Assembly (NCBI GenBank): GCA_946803715.1
Contig: CAMPET010000650.1
Location: 1 to 11,928 of the forward strand
DNA: 11,928 bases
Direction of reading: 5' to 3'
Source of the DNA: Beroe ovata
Taxonomy: Eukaryota > Ctenophora > Nuda > Beroida > Beroidae
The translations under genes and the position numbers were made by a program. Below, in pieces: positions 9,346-11,928 of this stretch (position 1 is the stretch's first letter; the number at the start of each line of letters is the position of its first letter). Under the pieces are notes generated by a model. That model saw only the letters and a program-made list of their open reading frames with translations. It ran no database searches and was not told the DNA's origin.

Positions 9346-10534
9346 NACACACACACACAATTCGTTGACCATCCTGCATGTCATATGGACCCCCACGGCC
9401 TTTTCTTCATCAGCTGTGTCACCAGTTACACGGTCTTCACATCCTATACATTTCCATACACTGACTCATGTACAGCGCGACTGATGGTTATTGAATTGAA
9501 TGATTATTGTTCCATGTACAAAAGAATGTACAAAAATGTATAAAATCTTTGTGTACCTACCATTTGTAAAATTACCATCCAGAGAAAGCAGAGAGCTGCT
9601 TGATCTAATATAATGATTAGGAAACATCTAGCTTTCTCTAATTGGGTAATTACTGAGACCATCCAATGATGCGGAAAGATCTAAAGATGTACCCGGATAA
9701 ATGGATATGAACATGCTTGTTTGTAATACAATTTGTGTATACATAATGATGATTGTTTGTTTGTATGTGTGTTTGTCTGTCCCTCCAATATCGTCGTCTG
9801 AATTTCCACGAATTTTCAGACTGACGTTATTCTGTGCGTATCACACGAAATAGATTCGTATCCTGTTGCTGAACAAGATGGGATTCAGAAGTACAACTTT
9901 GTGTACTTTCTATGTACATGAAAATTGCAACATACATTCTATGAAAGTATAAAATGTATCGTACATTGTACATACGTTCTATGTTCCAAGTTCATCACAT
10001 TCTTCGCTCGCAAGCAAGATGTTGTGATTTCACATTAGGATGTGTGTGTGAATGTCAGACCACTTGATGCTTGTCAGAAATTCTAAAACAACGATTTTAA
10101 ACGGAGAGGTGGAAAACAACTTTTTATTCGCTGTGAAAATCAACACGAGCGCAAATTTCATCCTCTCAAATGTTCGTGCTATCAAATTAACAGCATGTTA
10201 AAACGGTTTACAACCCCCAGTAGGCGCGTATGTGTGTAGTGTGTACTGTGTATGTAGATTATAGAATGTATGGGAAGGTACGTGTGTATGTTTGTGTGTA
10301 ATTATGTGTGTTTTTTGTGTGTGTCCGTATGTGTGTACATGATTTTGTTACACATATCTTGTCACCAGCATGCTCCCCAATCCAATTATCACACATTATG
10401 CCATGAATATAACAAGTCATAATCATCACATGTGAATTACAAGACACAGACACACAGACACAGACACACTCACACACAGACACAGACACACAGACACACA
10501 CACTCATACAAAGACACTCATACACAGACACACA

Positions 10535-10567
<33 letters not shown>

Positions 10568-11348
10568 ATACACTCATACACACACACACACATTTCTCCA
10601 ACTCGCATCATTAGACACTCATTATTACATGTTGTTGACTCCTTTTATTCACGATGTAGCAACTTGTTGACAATGATCACATAATGATGTAATTCGTTAT
10701 GCGATTGTGAGAAAATCCAATATCACGGAAAGTGAGAATTATGAAACGCAGCCACAACCATTCTCAAAGTCTCGAAAGGAATGACGGAACCAATGCCGAA
10801 CACCCCCGGCCCCCGGCCCCCAACTTGCCTTTACCCGGACATCTTCAAATCCGACCTGAAAAAGCACTTATCCAACCTGGAAAACCTCGAATCGCACCCT
10901 GACAACCGCTAATTCGACCATACTGTCCTCAACAGGTGATAGAAGCTATGGATGGAGGTGATCCACCTCTGATAAGCGTTGCTACGGTTACCATAACTCT
11001 ACTTGACCAAAACGACAACAGACCGACCTTCTACCAGGATGTGTTCGAAGCCAGTGTCAAGAACGATGACATGGTAGGTGTCAACGTCAAGAAGTTGGTG
11101 TGAAAACGTCAAAAATGTGGTGTCAACGGGATTAGAAGTGGTGCCAATGTCGCGAATAGATAAAATTGACACGCAGAAAGTGCTGTTACCAACTTGTATT
11201 GGTGTCAACTTTAACTCCTTTAATTTAACTCCTTTAATTTCATTACAGGTCGGAACAGAAGTCATACAGGTCAGGGCACGGGACTTTGACGCAGGACTGT
11301 TCGGAACTTTCACCTACGGGATTGACCGATCTACAAGCAGCAGTGGAG
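2046..11348 (+). CDS. protocadherin-like cadherin, N-terminal part (eleven exons; 3' partial)
   Basis: Cadherins of this type are calcium-dependent cell-surface adhesion or recognition proteins. Splicing eleven exons gives about 600 residues in one frame. A signal peptide occupies roughly residues 1-16. EC1 spans 17-106 (DINDNKP at 99-105), EC2 107-217 (DVNDNAPEF from 210), EC3 218-324 (DVNDNHPEI from 316), EC4 325-442 (DVNDHYPVF from 434), EC5 443-553 (DQNDNRPTF from 545), and EC6 starts at 554. LDRE-type and DxD calcium motifs recur. The EC2 string AAIDIDFMVNSTQGYRI, the EC3 LDYE motif and the EC4 string RVTDADSGDAGKVTC are characteristic of protocadherins, as against classical cadherins. 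The ATG at 2046 is chosen because TGA lies in frame at 2040-2042 and a good signal peptide follows. Transmembrane and cytoplasmic parts lie outside the window, so the subfamily is unresolved. A Fat/Dachsous-like or other long cadherin is the main alternative. Confidence 0.92.
2124..2204 (+). other. cadherin intron 1 (81 bp, length divisible by three, no stop)
   Basis: The donor is GTAAGT and the acceptor acaatcttcag, both phase 0. It has no in-frame stop, so retention would insert 27 residues between EE and EPVGTVIADL. Homology to EC1 strands argues for removal. Confidence 0.8.
2205..2843 (+). CDS. cadherin exon 2: most of EC1, all of EC2, start of EC3
   Basis: At 213 codons this is the longest exon. 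It begins EPVGTVIADL and includes the IDRE and DINDNKP motifs of EC1. EC2 follows with SFSENAEIG, AAIDIDFMVN, ALDRE, AYDGAHPP and DVNDNAPEF. It ends within the first strands of EC3 (YNIDVPEDTEVDVTILT). EC1 lacks the paired cysteines after DRE that are usual in protocadherins; RESKPFNDPDDPYEL stands there instead. GC is about 33-43 percent in the lines I counted. Donor GTAAGT at 2844, phase 0. Confidence 0.95.
2926..3045 (+). CDS. cadherin exon 3: middle of EC3
   Basis: Forty codons start VKAVDPDAGMNSEVTYKL, the DxDAG.N calcium motif, and end DKNSGSISLL. The acceptor is attcattcttag, with a consensus-like branch site GCTAAC at 2903-2908 in the 82-bp intron before it. The donor is GTAACT at 3046. 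Both ends are phase 0. Confidence 0.92.
3143..3225 (+). CDS. cadherin exon 4: EC3 LDYE strand
   Basis: It encodes EKLDYEEEKEIVLIVYAYDK followed by GTPEKNS plus two bases of an Arg codon. LDYE is the usual EC3 form of the LDRE motif in protocadherins. The acceptor gtttttcag closes a 97-bp intron. The donor GTGAGT at 3226 leaves phase 2. Read-through meets TGA at once. Confidence 0.93.
3226..4541 (+). other. cadherin intron 4 (1316 bp)
   Basis: This is AT-rich sequence between donor GTGAGT and acceptor tgatttctattttcag. I see no exon, RNA gene or mobile element in it. Runs of GACAACAGT/GTTGAC-like repeats occur around 4110-4165. An AATAAA at 3335-3340 could serve premature polyadenylation but is unremarkable in AT-rich DNA. 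Confidence 0.8.
4542..4624 (+). CDS. cadherin exon 5: end of EC3 and EC3-EC4 linker
   Basis: It completes Arg307 and continues VLITVNVVDVNDNHPEIQ, the calcium-binding linker, into the irregular start of EC4 (ILYKSATDT). The acceptor is ctattttcag. The donor at 4625 (gtttgt) is weak, but the phase-1 junction with exon 6 restores T-E-A-Q-V-D-E-N, the expected first strand of EC4. Confidence 0.92.
4625..5007 (+). other. cadherin intron 5, with a long pyrimidine-rich 3' half
   Basis: The intron is 383 bp. From about 4794 to the acceptor cgcacag at 5007 the + strand is overwhelmingly C and T, broken mainly at about 4897-4932. This is far longer than an ordinary polypyrimidine tract. The mirror-like homopurine-homopyrimidine stretches could form triplex DNA. 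AATAAA is present at 4786-4791. Confidence 0.8.
5008..5176 (+). CDS. cadherin exon 6: first half of EC4
   Basis: It completes Glu335 and encodes AQVDENIGVDDQVVAIRV, then TDADSGDAGKVTCEM (DxDSG calcium motif and Cys366), and ends in NEFLKLVRNVRDSDNM plus two bases of Trp391. GC is about 60 percent, well above exons 1-4. The donor is GTGAGT at 5177 (phase 2). The next in-frame codon without splicing is TGA. Confidence 0.94.
5182..5229. repeat. TGAGGAATTGAG minisatellite, three copies beside a splice donor
   Basis: Identical 12-mers lie at 5182-5193, 5205-5216 and 5218-5229. The first begins inside the exon 6 donor hexamer GTGAGT (5177-5182). Confidence 0.9.
5946..5986. repeat. imperfect inverted repeat with 11-bp perfect arms
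   Basis: GGAATTGTGTG at 5946-5956 is the exact reverse complement of CACACAATTCC at 5976-5986. Inside, TTTGG and CCAAA can add five more pairs, leaving a loop of a few bases. It lies deep in intron 6. It is a candidate RNA or DNA hairpin with no known function. Confidence 0.8.
6864..6978 (+). CDS. cadherin exon 7: second half of EC4
   Basis: It completes Trp391 and encodes SVVVRKPLQREVADKF, then TLSITCKDHGSASQQI up to SYTSFK. It fits EC4 as the strand pair around the LDRE position, but the motif reads LQRE, so the calcium-binding Asp is Gln400. Cys413 could pair with Cys366. The acceptor is ccttctcatcag and the donor GTGAGT at 6979 (phase 0). Confidence 0.93.
6979..7154 (+). other. cadherin intron 7 (176 bp)
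   Basis: It is a short intron between GTGAGT and ctaatcacctag. The upstream reading frame stays open for about 80 bases into it and then stops. Confidence 0.85.
7155..7312 (+). CDS. cadherin exon 8: EC4-EC5 linker and first half of EC5
   Basis: It encodes VTVMDVNDHYPVFMPS, then YSTEIQENTSPWTDIVRVSA and TDQDDGPFGEITYRI plus two bases of Lys. The linker reads DVNDH where DxNDN is usual. The EC5 QEN and DQDDG motifs look intact. GC is about 57-60 percent. The donor is GTGAGT at 7313 (phase 2). Confidence 0.95.
7322..7351 (+). other. candidate G-quadruplex just after the exon 8 donor
   Basis: Five runs of three to six G (7322-7326, 7329-7331, 7333-7338, 7341-7343, 7347-7351) are separated by one to three bases. 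This satisfies the common G3+N1-7 quadruplex pattern on the transcribed-RNA strand, starting nine bases downstream of the donor GT. Confidence 0.6.
8092..8131. repeat. (CA)20 microsatellite
   Basis: An uninterrupted CA tract of about 40 bp in intron 8, CA on the transcript strand. Confidence 0.97.
8357..8379. repeat. perfect 11-bp-arm palindrome
   Basis: TCAATCTGACA and TGTCAGATTGA are exact reverse complements separated by a single T. The form suits a cruciform or a binding site for a dimeric protein. It lies in intron 8 beside a tandem 14-mer duplication. Confidence 0.85.
8387..8414. repeat. tandem 14-mer, two copies
   Basis: CTGATCGTCTATAT occurs at 8387-8400 and identically at 8401-8414. 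Confidence 0.92.
8434..8517. repeat. imperfect CA/CAGA-rich repeat
   Basis: ACAGACACACAGGCAGACACAG-type units with CACACG and GGCACCC interruptions. It is older or more degenerate than the pure CA tract 300 bp upstream. Confidence 0.85.
8773..8890 (+). CDS. cadherin exon 9: middle of EC5
   Basis: It completes Lys and encodes SVAEQDSLSNPTAWFDIASD, then GMIRNLVKLDRETTPEINM. W-F-DI..DG.I and LDRE are the expected central EC strands. The SVAEQDSLSNPTAW segment before them is a longer loop than average. The acceptor is tgttgctttcag and the donor GTAAGC at 8891 (phase 0). Confidence 0.93.
9315..9359. repeat. (CA)n microsatellite with an ambiguous base
   Basis: A CA tract of about 45 bp with N at 9346. 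The true repeat number is uncertain because the assembly is unresolved there. Confidence 0.95.
9514..9546. repeat. ATGTACAAAA tandem repeat, about three copies
   Basis: Units start at 9514, 9526 and 9536; the last carries a TATA variant (ATGTATAAAA). Confidence 0.85.
9930..9983. repeat. ACATAC(A/G)TTCTATG direct repeat
   Basis: Copies lie at 9930-9943 and 9970-9983, 40 bp apart and differing at one base, within sequence dense in GTAC and TGTACAT palindromes. Confidence 0.8.
10229..10339. repeat. TG-rich low-complexity block
   Basis: TGTGTG units interrupted by TA, TATG and T-runs. It precedes a complementary CA-rich block by about 100 bp. Confidence 0.85.
10441..10592. repeat. CA/CAGA/CTCATA compound microsatellite
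   Basis: About 150 bp of CACACAGACACAGA-type units. It includes a pure CA run near 10535-10564 and ACTCATAC interruptions. Open frames through it on either strand are products of the repeat. Confidence 0.95.
10936..11073 (+). CDS. cadherin exon 10: end of EC5 and start of EC6
   Basis: It encodes VIEAMDGGDPPLISVATVTI, then TLLDQNDNRPTFYQDV and FEASVKNDDM. EC5 closes with an intact DxNDN linker. EC6 begins with ASVKNDDMVG, where an acidic x-E-N motif is usual, so Lys563 replaces the expected Glu. The acceptor is ctgtcctcaacag and the donor GTAGGT at 11074. Both ends are phase 0. Confidence 0.94.
11052..11284 (+). repeat. duplicated segment, copy 1 (end of exon 10, intron 10, start of exon 11)
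   Basis: This stretch recurs at 11709-11928. The last 21 bases of exon 10 are identical in both copies. The first 36 bases of exon 11 differ at one silent position (GTC versus GTT). The introns differ by scattered substitutions and indels. Copy 1 carries the extra AACTCCTTTAATTT unit. Confidence 0.9.
11074..11248 (+). other. cadherin intron 10 (175 bp)
   Basis: The intron is rich in GTGTCAA-like strings. Near its 3' end AACTCCTTTAATTT is tandemly duplicated (11213-11226 and 11227-11240), which roughly doubles the pyrimidine stretch before acceptor tttcattacag. A diverged copy of this intron appears at 11731-11892. Confidence 0.85.
11249..11348 (+). CDS. cadherin exon 11: EC6 calcium-motif strands
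   Basis: It encodes VGTEVIQVRARDFDAGLFGT, then FTYGIDRSTSSSG plus one base. RDFDAG is the DxD motif. At 100 bases it enters in phase 0 and leaves in phase 1. The donor is GTACGT at 11349. The partner exon lies outside the window or after the duplicated segment. Confidence 0.88.
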
Positions 11349-11708
11349 GTACGTACGTGCACGTGAATTATGAATCAACCAATTCATCTGAACAACAAAA
11401 GTTTGACTCAAATAACGATCAATTTTTCTTATATCATCGTCATTCCCTCACTGTGAGTTCCGAATTGCACGATTTGAAGGAAAATTGTGTCGTAAGTGCC
11501 GGTTCAGACTTAATTTTCTACCAATTCTCGGACCGTAAAGTGGAAGAAAAATTTTTGCCCTATTTTCATTCAAATACCATTGATTCCCATTTTTTTGGAC
11601 GCTGAATCGATTCCTGATCAAGTTTTGGTCCTATCTCGCTCCCCTGAGTAGCTATTCGTCATGTAACTTCTTATCCTACATCGGTTAAGAAAATGAAGTT
11701 TTCGCCGN
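11349..11708 (+). other. start of cadherin intron 11, up to an ambiguous base
   Basis: It is AT-rich. It opens with nested self-complementary strings (GTACGTACGTGCACGTG) at the donor. The frame from exon 11 stays open for about 250 bases, but with no cadherin-like residues. N at 11708 abuts the duplicated segment. Confidence 0.65.
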
Positions 11709-11928
11709 CAGTGTCAAGAACGATGACATGGTAGGTGTCAAAGTCTAGAAGTTGGTGTGAAAACGTCGAAAATGTGGTGTCAACGGGATTGGAAGTGGTG
11801 TCAGTGTCAAGAATGAATGAAGATTTCCTGAAACAGAAAGTGCTGTTTGCAACTTGTGTAATTGGTGACAACTCCTTCTACTTTCATTACAGGTTGGAAC
11901 AGAAGTCATACAGGTCAGGGCACGGGAC
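11709..11928 (+). repeat. duplicated segment, copy 2 (cut by window end)
   Basis: It starts right after N at 11708 and repeats the end of exon 10 (to 11730), a 162-bp version of intron 10 (11731-11892) and exon 11 from 11893. Upstream of the N, the frame NEVFA at about 11693-11707 still resembles QDVFE of exon 10, but an in-frame TAA lies two codons before it and no acceptor is evident. The exon 10 part is therefore only a fragment. Confidence 0.9.
11893..11928 (+). CDS. second copy of cadherin exon 11 (partial at window end)
   Basis: It encodes VGTEVIQVRARD, identical in protein to exon 11, behind acceptor actttcattacag. It is usable as an exon only as an alternative to the first copy: both begin in phase 0 but exon 11 ends in phase 1, so joining 11 to this copy would break the frame. 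It may instead be the other haplotype placed in tandem. Confidence 0.5.

Larger units (their letters stand above)
8891..10935 (+). other. cadherin intron 9 (2045 bp)
   Basis: It holds GGTT/TTCG-rich degenerate sequence at about 8930-9050, a CA tract interrupted by an N at 9346, ATGTACAAAA repeats at 9514-9546, TGTACAT-rich sequence at about 9880-9985, a TG-rich block at 10229-10339, a CA-rich block at 10441-10592, and a C-rich, coding-like stretch at about 10795-10912. It ends in acceptor actgtcctcaacag. No cadherin exon is missing between exons 9 and 10, because EC5 is continuous across the junction. Confidence 0.8.

Noticed and set aside
10259-10614. His/Thr-rich or Cys/Val-rich open frames on both strands
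   Set aside because: They are produced by the CA/TG microsatellite. The same holds for the frames at 7950-8199 and 9155-9379.
11078-11605. A 175-codon open frame taken as one coding exon
   Set aside because: Only 11249-11348 resembles a cadherin. The left part is intron 10 and the right part lies beyond the GTACGT donor.

Overview
This window is nuclear DNA of an intron-bearing animal, most likely an invertebrate. Coding sequence lies in short exons bounded by GT/AG splice sites. The introns carry CA/TG microsatellites. Both recognisable genes are metazoan-type: a cytochrome b5 reductase and a protocadherin-like cadherin. I cannot name the species or phylum from the sequence. Two single N bases (9346 and 11708) show this is a draft assembly.

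Layout, all on the + strand. Positions 143-894 hold the last two coding exons of an NADH-cytochrome b5 reductase, which enters from upstream of the window. Positions 895-2045 are intergenic, or the 5' region of the next gene. From 2046 to the end of the window runs the N-terminal part of a large classical-repeat cadherin that I read as a protocadherin. It has eleven coding exons, joined as 2046-2123, 2205-2843, 2926-3045, 3143-3225, 4542-4624, 5008-5176, 6864-6978, 7155-7312, 8773-8890, 10936-11073 and 11249-11348. All junctions keep one reading frame with matching phases. They give about 600 residues: a signal peptide, five complete cadherin (EC) repeats and the start of a sixth. The transmembrane and cytoplasmic parts lie beyond the right edge.

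The cadherin gene changes character along its length. Exons 1-4 are AT-rich and separated by tiny introns of 81-97 bp. Exons 5-11 are markedly more GC-rich and mostly separated by introns of 0.2-2 kb full of simple repeats. At the right edge, the end of exon 10, intron 10 and the start of exon 11 recur as a second, diverged copy directly after an N. This is either a real exon duplication or two haplotypes joined in tandem by the assembler.

The two genes have no evident functional link. The reductase is a membrane-associated redox enzyme and the cadherin a cell-surface adhesion protein. I found no RNA gene, CRISPR array or intact mobile element, and no convincing minus-strand gene.
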